Positions 30,058 through 39,762 of a stretch of 64,000 nt of DNA are shown here, piece by piece. Position numbers and translations under genes: made by a program. Position 1 is the stretch's first letter. Each line of letters opens with the position of its first letter. The notes beneath the pieces were generated by a model. The model did no database searches, was not told the DNA's origin, and saw only the letters and a list, made by a program, of their open reading frames with translations. Origin of the DNA: Arsenophonus fragariae (GTDB lineage Bacteria; Pseudomonadota; Gammaproteobacteria; Enterobacterales; Enterobacteriaceae). The stretch covers positions 62,001-126,000 of the forward strand of contig JBDPYZ010000006.1 in NCBI GenBank assembly GCA_047291315.1. Direction: 5' to 3'.

Positions 30058-30214
30058 AGGATTAGTGCACCTAAAATCGGGATTTTAGATTAAAAAAAAC
30101 ACGATCAGATGAAATCTTAACTAGAAACAGACTCAATAAACTTATTTTGTCACTTTTTAGCAATAATCGATGTGTTTTAATCTTCACTTAAAATCGACTC
30201 AATTTCCTAACCAT
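30058..30214 (+). mobile_element. IS91-family right-end fragment 1
   Basis: A 157-bp stretch is nearly the same as 33916-34074 and the end of 52210-52968: the taaaatcgggattttagatt region, an A-run, cacgatcagatgaa, and the final ctaaccat. Downstream sequences differ among the three, so the shared end marks the element's 3' terminus. Only the terminal non-coding part is present here. Confidence 0.75.
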
Positions 30215-30437
30215 CAAGATATTGTTATTGATGGCGGGGATTACAGCTTATTTTTATTGAGATTATAACGGATAGAATGAAAGTAGAAATTACTTTATAA
30301 AGAATGATGAAAAGCGCCGTCAGTCAGGTTATTTTTCCACATCATTGTTGTATTAATATAATTCTGATAGAAGTTTCAGCTAATACTGAAGAGATGAAGA
30401 ACCTTGCAAACGTGATTTTACCCCAATTTTTCAACTT

Positions 30438-30764
30438 CTAGAACATAATCGTATTAATTAGGGTACTCATCCATAGAAATATGAAAATTATTCCCATGAT
30501 TGTTGGTCGATCTTTTATAGACTGAAAATAATCTTGGGGTTCTCCTAAGCTTGAAAGAATAAAATCCAGAAAAACAAGTAAAATATCACAAAGCAAACCA
30601 TAACGGACGGCGGTATTAGCAAATAGTTTCCCATAAAGTTCTTGCATAATATTGGTTGGTGAAAATGTCAATGGGAAGACTATAAGTCCCATTGACAGGT
30701 CTAATGGGTAGCCAAATATCAATATTGTTTTATGATTAAAGAATAAAAGCGTTGCGGAACTCAA
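30438..30764 (-). pseudogene. QueT/YhhQ-type (VUT family) vitamin or queuosine-precursor transporter, fragment
   Basis: 108 aa with three or more hydrophobic segments and the family pattern VFPLTFSPTNIMQELYGKLFANTAVRYGL near residues 29-57. Members are about 220 aa with six helices and import queuosine precursors. This frame covers only the N-terminal half. It is called a fragment; confidence in the family is moderate. Confidence 0.55.
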
Positions 30765-31204
30765 AGCTATGCAAAAGAGAACAGGTAAAAAATTCTACCA
30801 TGACCAGAATCAGTTGTTTTACCAAAAAAATATCAAGTATCTTAAGTTTAAGATCAATAATTATTTTAAGTTGTTAATATTATTGGAATAATTTTTGAGT
30901 TTATTTCGGAAGCTATTCTTTTTCCAGCTTTATTTGATATTTTTTATTGTCTTTCCAATTTGTTAACCTGACGATTTTCATATTATAGTTTCTTAGGTAA
31001 AAACAGAATATTCCTTCTTTTTTTAAAGCAGTATTATTAATAAATAACATAATCATTTTTTACAAGAAAAGTGGAAAAATTAATATTTCACATCATCATG
31101 AAGAAGAGTAAAAATAGAAAATTAAAGAAAAAGAGTATGGCGATTAACTTATTTAGTTAATCATTGAAATCTGTGACTTGGGGTAAATTCATCCACCAGA
31201 TGAG
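30765..31204. other. AT-rich intergenic region upstream of luxR-type gene
   Basis: About 440 bases with no gene that I can support. It presumably holds the promoter of the regulator at 31214; no clear lux-box-like dyad was seen. Confidence 0.4.
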
Positions 31205-31213
31205 GTGAAAAAT

Positions 31214-31990
31214 ATGGAGAAAACCCTGTCGCCATCACTTATAATAGGAAAAAATATAATGACTAAAAAATTTTTTTCGAATACAGGAAAAAATAATTAT
31301 ATAAAGCAACATTTGGATAAACAATTAGCTAAATATGACAAGGTAAACTACGTCTACGCTGTAATGAATAAAAAAAACACAGATGACATGATGATTATTA
31401 GTGATTTATCTGATGATCTTATCAATAATTATCTTAACAAGAAAACTCAAGACATTGATCCTGTCATTATTAAAGCATTAAATCGTATTTCGTCTTTTTC
31501 TTGGGATGAAAATATTAAAATTAACTCCATATGGCCAGTTAAAAAAGTCTTTGAACCAATAAAAATGCTTAATATTAGCGGTTATGCTTTTATTTTGCAT
31601 GATCACCTTAATAACTTAGCCATACTATCTCTATACATAGATAAATTTTTAATAAAAGATATTAGTTTTTTTATCAATAGTAATAAAGATGAACTTCAGG
31701 GATTATTAATTCATACCCATGAAATGCTTCTTTCTTTATATCAGAATGAAAATACAACTGAAAAAATTATATTTTCTCTCCGTGAATCAGAAGTCCTTTA
31801 CTGGTGTAGCATTGGGAAAACTTATTCAGAAATTGGTATTATACTTAATATAAGTGCTAACACTGTAAAATTTCATATGGGAAATATTGTAAAAAAACTT
31901 GGGGTCATTAATGCGAAGCATGCCATCAGCTTAAGCGTAAAACTTAACCTTGTTTCTCACCCAACAGATAAAAGTAATAAAATAACATAA
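31214..31990 (+). CDS. LuxR-family quorum-sensing-type transcriptional regulator
   Basis: 258 aa from ATG 31214, preferred to the upstream GTG 31205 because GAGGTG is spaced 5-8 nt before it. The N-terminal half fits the autoinducer-binding domain: NNYLNKKTQDIDPVI and, 15 residues after the Asp, SSFSW. By alignment to TraR, the Tyr61, Asp70, Pro71 and Trp85 equivalents are kept, while Trp57 appears to be Leu. The C-terminal HTH is clear (LRESEVLYWCSIGKTYSEIGIILNIS, then TVKFHMGNIVKKLGV). No luxI-type synthase is nearby, so it is a possible LuxR solo. It converges on the GNAT gene. Confidence 0.88.
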   Translation: MEKTLSPSLIIGKNIMTKKFFSNTGKNNYIKQHLDKQLAKYDKVNYVYAVMNKKNTDDMMIISDLSDDLINNYLNKKTQDIDPVIIKALNRISSFSWDENIKINSIWPVKKVFEPIKMLNISGYAFILHDHLNNLAILSLYIDKFLIKDISFFINSNKDELQGLLIHTHEMLLSLYQNENTTEKIIFSLRESEVLYWCSIGKTYSEIGIILNISANTVKFHMGNIVKKLGVINAKHAISLSVKLNLVSHPTDKSNKIT

Positions 31991-32056
31991 AAAATCGATC
32001 GTTAAGTGGTTCTTCTATCACCTACCAGCTATCGCAGCAACGGCTTTAAAAACAGA

Positions 32057-32656
32057 TCAGTTCTGAGGATCACGCCAAACCGGATATAATTTAGGAAAAC
32101 CCTCAATACTTATCGGGGAGCCAGCATCAATATACCCCCATCTTCTAATCAGGGTTCGTGTGCTAAACCTTGTACATTCAGCGTAACAAGGTAAGTTATC
32201 CTTATCAAGGATAACATTAAATTCACTGAATAAATCACCCACTAAGCCTCTACCTCGGCACGAACGCTTTACTGCAAGAAGAGAAATATAATAGTGAGGA
32301 AAGGTTTGTGGATGATATTTCTCAAGTCCGTCTATAAACGCCACTGCTTTTGAATAGTCTCCTCCGCACACTTTGCGTAGCTGATTATCAATCATAGTAA
32401 GCTCTTCTTTGGTCATTGCCATAGCTTCAGGTCGAAAATAGACCAAGGCCCCAGCATCATTTTCTGCAAGAAGTATACCTCCATATTTGCTGGCAAAATT
32501 AACGTAAATACGAAAAAAATTCCGTAATACATCAATAAGGCTTTCAGGATCACGACCTGTGAATATAAGCTGGTGTACTGGTTCTTCAGAAAATGCTATC
32601 GCCAGAAGATCACATACATTTTCCAGCTCAGTATCTTTCGCATGTCTACATTTCAT
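32057..32656 (-). CDS. GNAT-family N-acetyltransferase
   Basis: 199 aa, intact. The acetyl-CoA loop is SCRGRGLVGDLF (about residues 131-142), preceded by the beta-strand YYISLLAV. The C-terminal strand has YAECTRFSTRTLIRRWGY. The substrate is unknown. It converges with the LuxR-type gene, with 66 bp between them. Confidence 0.85.
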   Translation of the reverse strand: MKCRHAKDTELENVCDLLAIAFSEEPVHQLIFTGRDPESLIDVLRNFFRIYVNFASKYGGILLAENDAGALVYFRPEAMAMTKEELTMIDNQLRKVCGGDYSKAVAFIDGLEKYHPQTFPHYYISLLAVKRSCRGRGLVGDLFSEFNVILDKDNLPCYAECTRFSTRTLIRRWGYIDAGSPISIEGFPKLYPVWRDPQN

Positions 32657-32689
32657 TGTTATTCCTTATTATCATTAAAAATATGAAAA

Positions 32690-32880
32690 CAAACTAATAG
32701 ATAGCAAAATTATAACTATAGTGAGGTGATTAATTTAAATTTTTAATTAATATAAATATTGTTCACATCAGGAAAAATGCTTCAAAAAATAAATAATAAG
32801 GGGTTCTAATTTTGAACCCCAACAATAAATCGCCTTTTAGTTTTTCCTGGTTACCTCTCTTAATCAGGAAAAATTATTGT
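32690..32880 (+). promoter_or_regulatory. Leader with perfect hairpin; degenerate copy at 45120-45320
   Basis: The region before the 67-aa gene contains GGGGTTC-taatttt-GAACCCC (32800-32820), a perfect 7-bp stem without a T-run on the plus strand. Most of this leader (for example aatagatagcaaaa, ggtga.ttgattaat, atcaggaaaaatta) recurs at 45120-45320 upstream of the invB/sopE/sopB locus, but the hairpin is not conserved there. It could be an attenuator or regulator site. Confidence 0.4.
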
Positions 32881-33082
32881 GATTAACATAAGTAAGCACA
32901 GAACAACATTTCAGCGACTACAGCCAGGTATGTTCGTTTTTTACAACGAAGAAGTTGTTAAAATAATAAGATTACGAGAGCGTAAATTAACCGAAAAAGG
33001 CTTGTTCTACCATTTTGATGTTAATGGCGGAAACGGAAGCTTGATAGGTGAAAGTGGAAAGAAGATATTTGTTACTAACTAA
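32879..33082 (+). CDS. Small protein of unknown function (67 aa)
   Basis: GTG start after AGGAAAAATT. The sequence MINISKHRTTFQRLQPGMFVFYNEEVVKIIRLRERK suggests a small beta-barrel-like protein (QPGMFVFYNEEVVKI is reminiscent of short SH3-like folds), but no family is claimed. A decayed copy with the same leader lies at 45312-45410. Confidence 0.5.
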   Translation: MINISKHRTTFQRLQPGMFVFYNEEVVKIIRLRERKLTEKGLFYHFDVNGGNGSLIGESGKKIFVTN

Positions 33083-33096
33083 ATGGAATTATTAAA

Positions 33097-34074
33097 GAAC
33101 GATAGCTCGCCGATGGCGAGAACGTCGCTGCTTTGCAGCTCCAATCCTAGGCAACCCCCTTCAGATCTTTTATACTCTTCACTATGTCAATTCCTAGACC
33201 GACAAAATTACTCTTTCAGTATAATGATGGCTGAAAGCATTTCCTGGAAAAATACGGTGATTCTCAGTGAGTGGACAAAAATTTCTGTAGAGCGCATGCT
33301 TGGCTGTGATACCTGTGTTATAGGTGTCCGATGCTATTGCTGCACTTCCAACAATTGCACCCATTCTCATTTTTTCTGCCAGAGCTGAAAAAATAAGGCC
33401 TGCAGTGCCTGTGGATTTAAAGCTGCTGAGCAATGGATAGCAGAAAAACAACATATCCTGCCTAATTTTGATTGGCAGCATATCACCTTTACTATTTCCT
33501 CACTTACTCTGGTCTTTCTTTAATGATAACTGGCCGTTACTTAACAAGATTTTCCGTTGTGCAACACAAGCTATGTTGCGTTTTGCGCGTAAAATAGGGG
33601 TTGAAATTGGCATTTTCTACGCATTGCATACCTACGGGCGCCAACTAAATCAACATCCGCATATTCATTTTTCCATCACCCATGGCGGGTTGTACCTTAA
33701 AAAAGGTGTCTGGAAAAATGGCTTTTTAAAAAGAAAGCGGTTGAGCATCTATGGCTAATAGGCCGTCATCCGTGTATTGCTCAAAATTACTCGCAGATTA
33801 ACCCAATAAACTTACCCGGATTTGCCACGTTGATAAAGGGATTTTAGGCACCGATACTTATCAAGGCATTCTTTGTGGTAATAGACTGCGGTTTAACAAC
33901 GCATAAACCGCAATCTAGGATTAGTCCACCTAAAATCGGGATTTTAGATTAAAAAAAACACGATCAGATGAAGTTTTAACTCGAAACAGACTCAATAAAC
34001 TGATTTTGTCACTTTTTAGCAATAATCGATGTGTTTTGAGCCGCACTTAAAAATCGAGTCAATGTTCTAACCAT
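33097..34074 (+). mobile_element. IS91-family element 2, decayed
   Basis: It begins aacgatagc.c.ccgatggcg, as element 3 does at 52210, and ends with the shared terminus ctaaccat. Transposase relics on the plus strand include a Cys-rich zinc-finger-like part (GCDTC, CYCCTSN, SACGFKAAEQW), FDWQHITFTI, LLNKIFRCATQAMLRFARKIGVEIGIFYALHTYGRQLNQHPHIHFSITHGG (33533-33697) with the HPHIH rolling-circle motif, LKKGVWKN and finally GFATLIKGF. It is frameshifted and internally shortened. Confidence 0.85.
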
Positions 34075-34119
34075 GAACACTACCTTTTTCCAATACGCAA
34101 GATTTCTAACTCTTCCCAT

Positions 34120-35721
34120 TTATTCAAAGTTATTTTTAAAAGTAACAACACTATATGCCGGTATTTGCATAGTAAATGTGTTTGTCGATTTATCTTTTCT
34201 GATATCATCTAATTTAATCCAATTGTTACCTTCTCCTTCTGAAGTCATGTAAGGTGTTAATATGTTGATATCAGAACCAATTACTTCGAATTCTATTTCA
34301 TTATCATGATGATTATCATTAATTGTAACCATTACAAAAGAGTTTTCTTTATTAGGGTCTTTGAAGGCGGAATACAGAATTCCGTTATACGACTTATTTT
34401 TTGATGTATTAATACGGGTAAAACCAGGGTTGATGTATCTGGTATAATTACCATAAGCATAAAAAACTTTTCCTTTGCTATAAGTATCACCATCAGTTTT
34501 AATCAAGCATTCATTACTACTTTTTTCAACACCAAGCCAGAATGTGAAAGCATTTACATTACCTTTTGTTAGAAAATTGTGCAGACTAGTGACGAATTCC
34601 AATCCCTTTTTCATGCTAGGATCAAACGCTTTAGTTTCTGAAATTTCTGTTACCCATCTAGGTTTTGAAGATCGATTGAAGATCCAGTTATAAGCTTTTT
34701 GATTATAAGTAACATCAGTTTCTGAAAAAATAAAATTGGGTATGCTGTAACCGTGGCTTGCACAGATATCTATTTTATTAAAGGTGCCATTAATCCACAT
34801 AAAAGCAAGGCTAGAAAATGTGTAAATATCAGATAAAAACCAGTTTGCACATTCTCCCATGATTGTTTTTATCTTCATATTTTTTTTATTCAGGGTATCT
34901 TTTAGCTTTGGAATAAACCTGGCAGCATCCGTTGGAAACCAGATTGTACCAGCCCAATCTGGAGTTGGGAATTCAGGTTCATTCATCGGTGAAATACTGT
35001 ATAAAGGAATATCTGCCTTTTCAAAATCTAGACAGATGTTTAAAATATATTCACAAAAATCATCATCATGATCTGGATTTAGGCGATTCAAATTTTTTCC
35101 TTCTATTTGCCCAGGAATCGTTTTCATATAAGCAGGTGGAGACCAAGTACTGGCAAAGATTTTGTTTATATTATATTTCTCTTTTGCGTTTTTTAGTACC
35201 CAATATTGATTTATTGGTTCCTCAAGTTCTGTAGAGTCGTAATTATAATCAATCTGTGCCCTTACAATAGAAAGGTTTAATCCGTTTTTTGAAAAAAGCT
35301 CACTCAGTATGCTTTCTCTATTTCTGTCTTGGTAAAAAAGCTCTCCTCTTCCTGCAAAGACACCAAAACCATCTATATTCTGTTTCTCTTCTTCGTAATA
35401 TATTTTTTCTTTTTTCTCCCAGGGAAAACATTTATCACTATGATTTACATATTTGTTTTGGGAATCATTATCAGTAAAAAAATTGTTGTCATTGTTATTG
35501 TTAATGGCTTGTAGTTTTGTTAAAATGCTTACAAGCTCTGTTGAAATAGCCGGATCATTTACTCCGTTATCAGCCATCAACTTATCAAATTGAACTTTGT
35601 TAAAAAATTCTGATGGATAACAAGAATTTTCCGGGCTAAATATATTTTTATCAAATTCATAATGGTTTGATATTTCCTTGTTTGTCTCTTTGAGCATTTG
35701 CAACAAAATAGCATTCATCAT
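34120..35721 (-). CDS. GH30-family glycoside hydrolase (glucosylceramidase-like), no signal peptide
   Basis: 533 aa, intact. From about residue 117 it has the GH30 (beta/alpha)8 pattern: IDGFGVFAGRGELFY, LSIVRAQIDY, IFASTWSPPAYMK, SISPMNEPE with acid/base Glu248, and WVTEISETKAF with nucleophile Glu359. The C-terminal beta-domain follows (GILYSAFKDP...FVMVTIND, and AYSVVTF at the end). GH30 enzymes hydrolyse glucosylceramide, beta-1,6-glucans, xylans or galactans; the substrate here is not evident. No signal peptide is seen. Instead there is an Asn/Asp-rich N-terminal extension of about 115 residues, which may be a localisation or secretion region. It stands alone just after an IS91 relic. 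Confidence 0.85.
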   Translation of the reverse strand: MMNAILLQMLKETNKEISNHYEFDKNIFSPENSCYPSEFFNKVQFDKLMADNGVNDPAISTELVSILTKLQAINNNNDNNFFTDNDSQNKYVNHSDKCFPWEKKEKIYYEEEKQNIDGFGVFAGRGELFYQDRNRESILSELFSKNGLNLSIVRAQIDYNYDSTELEEPINQYWVLKNAKEKYNINKIFASTWSPPAYMKTIPGQIEGKNLNRLNPDHDDDFCEYILNICLDFEKADIPLYSISPMNEPEFPTPDWAGTIWFPTDAARFIPKLKDTLNKKNMKIKTIMGECANWFLSDIYTFSSLAFMWINGTFNKIDICASHGYSIPNFIFSETDVTYNQKAYNWIFNRSSKPRWVTEISETKAFDPSMKKGLEFVTSLHNFLTKGNVNAFTFWLGVEKSSNECLIKTDGDTYSKGKVFYAYGNYTRYINPGFTRINTSKNKSYNGILYSAFKDPNKENSFVMVTINDNHHDNEIEFEVIGSDINILTPYMTSEGEGNNWIKLDDIRKDKSTNTFTMQIPAYSVVTFKNNFE

Positions 35722-35983
35722 ATTACTTCACACCTTATAAATATTTATATAAAAGAGAATTAAAGCTTTTCATTTAAAGTTTAAAATTTATCACTACAAA
35801 AGGTCAAATTAAAAATTCCTTTTTTCAAGCAAATGTACAGCCGAAAAATGCCGTAAGTTGTGGAATTTTCTAATCCTGAATTTTTCCAACAGCTCCTTAA
35901 CGATTCCTGTCGTACTGTAATTTAACTTCAACCTTTTTCCCGAGTGGCTGGCAATTAGTGGTTCATTTAACCCAAACTTGTTT

Positions 35984-36660
35984 TTACAATAAAATTAACA
36001 GAGATTTTGGCACTGATAACAATCGCTGAACGTCATATTTTAGGTCTTTTATCACCCCAAGGCGGGTTACATGTTTTGATACATTCAGGTATTTTCCTTG
36101 AATATTGGTATAACCCAACGCCAATATTTCACTGATACACAGATCCAACTTCGAAGCCAGAATAAAGGTGATTTTTTCCCTGACTATCGATTCCTTAATA
36201 ATGCTTTCAACAGTCCAAAATGCCGGAATAAAAATTGAGTTTTCTTCTTTCCTTTTCAATTTAGGAATAGGACTCACGCCAAAATTCCGTATCGCTTTAA
36301 GCTACAAATAGGCAGAATCCAAATGCTTAAGCGTATTTCCCGGTAAACGTTACATTCACTCCGCCGAATATTCAACGCGAGTTTTGATTGCAACATTTCA
36401 TCGATTGAAAATAAGGCATGACAAATAATATTAAGCGAAGAATGACGCAACCGTCCAGTTTCACGATGATCCACTTTTTTACAACATAAAACTGGATCAA
36501 TTTGCAAAGAGGAGAGTCCAAACATTTCTCTTTTTCTTTTGCAGTCATCTCACTAAATCGCTCGGATTCACTCAGAAAAAGAAAACGGCACTCCGCATCG
36601 AGAGCTTTAAAGTTTTTATAGAAACGGCCTGCTGGATTTTCATAATGAACCCGAAAACCT
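35984..36660 (-). pseudogene. Unidentified degraded gene
   Basis: Two adjoining minus-strand frames (36525-36274 and 36277-35984), with further pieces upstream in shifted frames (RFYKNFKALDAECRFLFLSESERFSEMTAKEKE), appear to be one decayed protein. Recognisable strings include RETGRLRHSSLNIICHALFSIDEML, PIPKLKRKEENSIFIPAFWTVESI and FILASKLDLCISEILALGY. I cannot name a family. Position beside prophage-type genes suggests a phage or plasmid origin. Confidence 0.4.
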
Positions 36661-36707
36661 TCGCTACCGTGGCGATTTTTGATTAATTTAATTGAACTCC
36701 TTTTAGA

Positions 36708-37085
36708 TTATTGTCGCTGCGCTTTTATATAATCCTGTAACCCTAAGATTTGGGCGGTGACCGTAGAAATTTTCTCTCGTAAGGTGTAATAAGCCTGTTC
36801 AGCGTCTGATGTAAGTCGGGCGGTGTGGCCATCCTCCACGCGGGCGGAGGAAGAAGATCCTGACTCTTCGGGACAGGTGCACTGACACGCAACCGCTTAA
36901 AACCCCTAACAACATCCAGTCTAAGTGCCTCAATCGTCTGTCTTGAATTTATTAATCCCTGATAATGTTGTTTGTCAATCTTGGCCAGTTGGTCAAACTG
37001 AATACGTTATGTCTGCAACTGGTGTTCGGTTTTTTCCACCTTCTGCCGGGTATGCTCCGCTTTCACCTGCCAGAGGGTGGTCTGT
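36708..37085 (-). pseudogene. Phage Rz-type spanin (lysis) protein, relic
   Basis: The minus strand reads VKAEHTRQKVEKTEHQLQT, IQFDQLAKIDKQHYQGLINSRQTIEALRLDVVRGFKRLRVSAP, then in another frame TARLTSDAEQAYYTLREKISTVTAQILGLQDYIKAQ and a stop at 36708. This is the coiled-coil and Arg-Leu-x-V pattern of lambdoid Rz proteins. The N-terminal membrane anchor is missing; its place is taken by the ypfJ relic, so the two genes are fused by a deletion near 37085. Confidence 0.75.
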
Positions 37086-37896
37086 AAGCGATAATGCATC
37101 AGGCCAATCGACAACACTGTTATTTTACCATCAACAGGACAATGAGCGCCCAATCTCCCCCGCTCCAGTACCCCTTCCTGATGCATATAATGGCCACACA
37201 CGCCAGAAAAAATCCGCCTGTAATTCCAGCTTCACCGATAACTTATTGGCGGCTTTCGTTGACATATTAGCCTGTGCCAGGGTCCACTTTTTTCAGAACA
37301 CACAGCAGATGTTGAACAGGATGACCCTCTTCATGAGTTATCACATAACCAAAGGCAAATTGACCGTCTACCCGCAATTTGTCTTTCATCTCATAATAAA
37401 ATGACAGGTCAATATATATCATGCTATCAACTAGGCAATAAAATTGCTCTATCAGGGTATAATCCGTGCCACAGCCCGTCTGTGTCTCTTTGCGGTACAT
37501 CACCAGTTTCGGCAGCCGGTAATCACCGACAGATTCAGCAAAAATCTTTTACTGACATCTTCGGTTGACGCCAGCATCACCTAAGTAAACCAGGACGCTT
37601 CGTCCTCATCAACAAAACGGTTTACGAACAACAGTGCTTTCGGCTCCTGAACCGAGATGGCAAAAGCCAAGTGATAGCCATTAGTAATAGTAGAAGAATA
37701 ACGACCACCCACACCAGCGGGAAAATGCAAAACCTTCAGCAGATAGGCGTTTGGGTTTCTGGTGCAGTTTCCTTTACTTTCCAGGTTTCTTCAGGCGCCA
37801 CAGTGCTTCTTCCAAGCTAGAATACTCTTCCTGTGCTTCGGTTTTGTTACGCCGGTCTTCCACATGATCGATTTCCCGTCTTTCTTTCCAGTGCAT
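37085..37896 (-). pseudogene. ypfJ: YpfJ-like putative zinc metalloprotease, broken
   Basis: The minus strand starts MHWKERREIDHVEDRRN, as in YpfJ. After shifts it reads VNRFVDEDEASWFT...MLASTEDVSK, then KLVMYRKETQTGCGTDYT, FYCLVDSMIYIDLSFYYEMKDKL, FAFGYVITHEEGHPVQHLL (HExxH intact as HEEGH), then KAANKLSVKLELQADFF and QEGVLE. Several frameshifts and stops separate the blocks. ypfJ is normally a chromosomal gene of enterobacteria, so this piece was probably carried in. Confidence 0.8.
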
Positions 37897-37921
37897 TCCT
37901 GTCCCTTTTGCGTCAATAAAA

Positions 37922-37941
37922 AACCCCGCAAAAACGGGGTT
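37922..37941 (-). terminator. Rho-independent terminator of the dnaC-like gene
   Basis: AACCCCG and CGGGGTT form a perfect 7-bp stem with a 6-base loop. On the minus strand it is followed by a T-rich run (TTTTTTATT) and lies 17 bases after the dnaC-like stop. Confidence 0.88.
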
Positions 37942-37957
37942 CATAAGTTAGTTAAAT

Positions 37958-38549
37958 TTAGCAAAAAACCTCACCTTTCAGGCGAGAGAGAATGTCAACA
38001 AACTGGTTAATAATTAATTGAGTATTTTCACTGTGTTGATGCTGAACACCTATCTCGTCAAAAATCAATAAATCAACTTTGCAAAGTTCACTCAGTAATT
38101 CCTGCTCTGTCAACTTTGAGTTTTTTCGTAAGTTAACCAAAAACACATCATCAAATCAGCGACAGTAATGCACAAAACAGATCGGCCTTTGGTCATCAAA
38201 TGACCTATCGCAGCTGCGAGATGATTTTTCCCTGTTCCACAGCCGCCACTAAAGATAAATCCGCCAAAACCAGCACCAAAATTCTTTGCAAACGAGATTG
38301 ATTGATTTAGTACATTCCGTTGCACTTCGTTAAAAATCTGATAATTCTCAAAACGGCAATCTTGATGAATCAGTGATATGCCAGAGCGACAAATCAAGTA
38401 ATTAATCCGTTTTTTCCGACGAAATACCACATCTTTCAGACTGGCTTCCTGTGATATTTTTACACCTTTGCCAAATGTTCTTTCCAACTAGTGGTAATTG
38501 GACGAATATGTGCGGGCATGATTTTTTGTAACCGTTGAATAATATTCAT
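37958..38549 (-). pseudogene. DnaC-like helicase loader, frameshifted
   Basis: ATG at 38549 starts MNIIQRLQKIMPAHIRP. After a shift near 38480 the long frame has FENYQIF, the Walker A block FSGGCGTGKNHLAAAIGHLM, and ITVADLMM. After a shift near 38130 follow LLSELCKVDLLIFDEIGVQ (Walker B) and TQLIINQFVDILSRLKG. This is the DnaC/phage P-type AAA+ loader that places replicative helicase at an origin. It has at least two frameshifts but all nucleotide-binding motifs are readable. Confidence 0.85.
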
Positions 38550-38582
38550 AAAACCCCCTCATTGAAAACATAGTGTCACCAG

Positions 38583-39371
38583 TTAATTACCATAAAGCCT
38601 TCTGGGTTGCTTGGTACTGTTGTTACTTGATTGATTAGGTTTGTCGCCCGATGTTTATGGATTTATTCGGTTCAAACAATCTTTGATAACCATTAGCGAT
38701 ACTGGTGTTTATAATATCTTCTGGTTGATAACCGCTTTCACGATACTTAACCAGAAGCTTGATAGTCTGATTAACCGTCATTTGATAGTTTTGTTAATCT
38801 CTTTACGGTATTGCAACCAAGAATTCTAGATAGACTCCGATAACAAACTTAGAAATTCTACTGAGCTTGAGTCAAAAACTTTCGATTTTTTCATAAGGGA
38901 GATTATAAAGGGATCTATTGTAGTAATCTCTTGATCAAACGAACTCAACTTTGTTGAGCCCCGACATCCACATTGTGGATGTCGGGGCAAACTCTTTTAT
39001 CATCTGGAGAAAAACGCTTTTTTGAGTTTGCAAAATTATCCAGAATTTCGTCTAGTTTTTCTTCATCAATTCGGTAATAAGTTTTGTTCTCAAGTCGCTT
39101 TTCTGTCACTATCAACACACCCGTTTCAGTTAATTTTTTAATTGCCGTTCGTTGCTCATGATATGTCAATTCGGTTTCTTCTTCGATCTCATCACGGATT
39201 TTGTATACGCCAAACTCAGAACTAGCTTTGTCCTGCCAGTAAAAAATTGGGGAAAAAGAATCTCTGAGGTTAATCCCACGAGAGGTTTTGCTAAATTTGG
39301 ATAATACGCATGATGGGGATTACCTATTAATCGCAATGTAGCAGCACTTTTAACTCAATCACTCCGGTCAT
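38583..39371 (-). pseudogene. Phage O / DnaT-like replication protein, broken
   Basis: The minus strand has an N-terminal winged-helix part (LRLIGNPHHAYYPNLAK, then FYWQDKASSEFGVYKIRDEIEEETELTYHEQRTAIKKLTETGVL) and a C-terminal part (NSWLQYRKEINKTIK, shifted to LLVKYRESGYQPEDIINTSIANGYQRLF). This combination is typical of phage or plasmid replication proteins that precede a DnaC-type loader, as here. Several shifts and stops break it. Confidence 0.7.
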
Positions 39372-39388
39372 TTATTGAAATTTTGAGA

Positions 39389-39429
39389 ATTATTTCATAT
39401 GAAACCACATGATCATCATATGAAATAAT
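39389..39429. promoter_or_regulatory. 14-bp palindrome upstream of the replication genes
   Basis: ATTATTTCATATGA (39389-39402) and TCATATGAAATAAT (39416-39429) form a perfect inverted repeat with a 13-bp spacer, 18 bases before the replication protein start. It is a candidate operator or origin element. Confidence 0.6.
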
Positions 39430-39477
39430 TTATAATCTCCCAGATGTGGGTTAAAAAAGATTTTCGGAAAATTATTT

Positions 39478-39762
39478 TTAATAATAAAAATCGTCATTGA
39501 TTCGCGCCCTTTTTTCGATTAGTTTCTGTTTTTTGCGGTGTGTCATGAACAGATTGGTATAAGTCACAATTTTTTGTTTATAGTCCAATAATTTTTGTCG
39601 GGGCTTTTCGTGTTGCCAAAAGACTTTTTTGAGTGCTTGATTCAATGCTCTTGCAGCTTCATTTCGCTTCAAAATTTCGCCAAATTTCTCATTATATCGA
39701 GTTTTTGCATTATCTTTTTTTGGTAATATGACAACTTTTACGCTATCACCTTGCATTTTCAA
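39478..39762 (-). CDS. Small basic protein of unknown function
   Basis: 94 aa, Lys/Arg-rich (MKMQGDSVKVVILPKKDNAKTRY...ALNQALKKVFWQHEKPRQKLLDY...RKKQKLIEKRA), mainly helical. It lies upstream of the replication gene relics with the palindrome in between. No family was recognised; the charge suggests nucleic-acid binding. Confidence 0.4.
   Translation of the reverse strand: MKMQGDSVKVVILPKKDNAKTRYNEKFGEILKRNEAARALNQALKKVFWQHEKPRQKLLDYKQKIVTYTNLFMTHRKKQKLIEKRARINDDFYY

Noticed and set aside
30215..30430. Possible small gene between the IS91 end and the YhhQ-like fragment
   Set aside because: Plus-strand pieces such as SAVSQVIFPHHCC and SANTEEMKNLANVILP are interrupted and match no family I can name, so no feature is claimed.
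33083..33388. 101-aa plus-strand open frame at the left part of IS91 element 2
   Set aside because: It runs through the non-coding IS91 end and only partly follows the transposase relic. It begins in the repeat also found at 52210 and shows no independent gene features.
37007..37201. 64-aa minus-strand open frame as a separate gene
   Set aside because: Its first part is the C-terminal part of YpfJ and its last part is Rz, joined by a deletion. It is a fusion of two relics.
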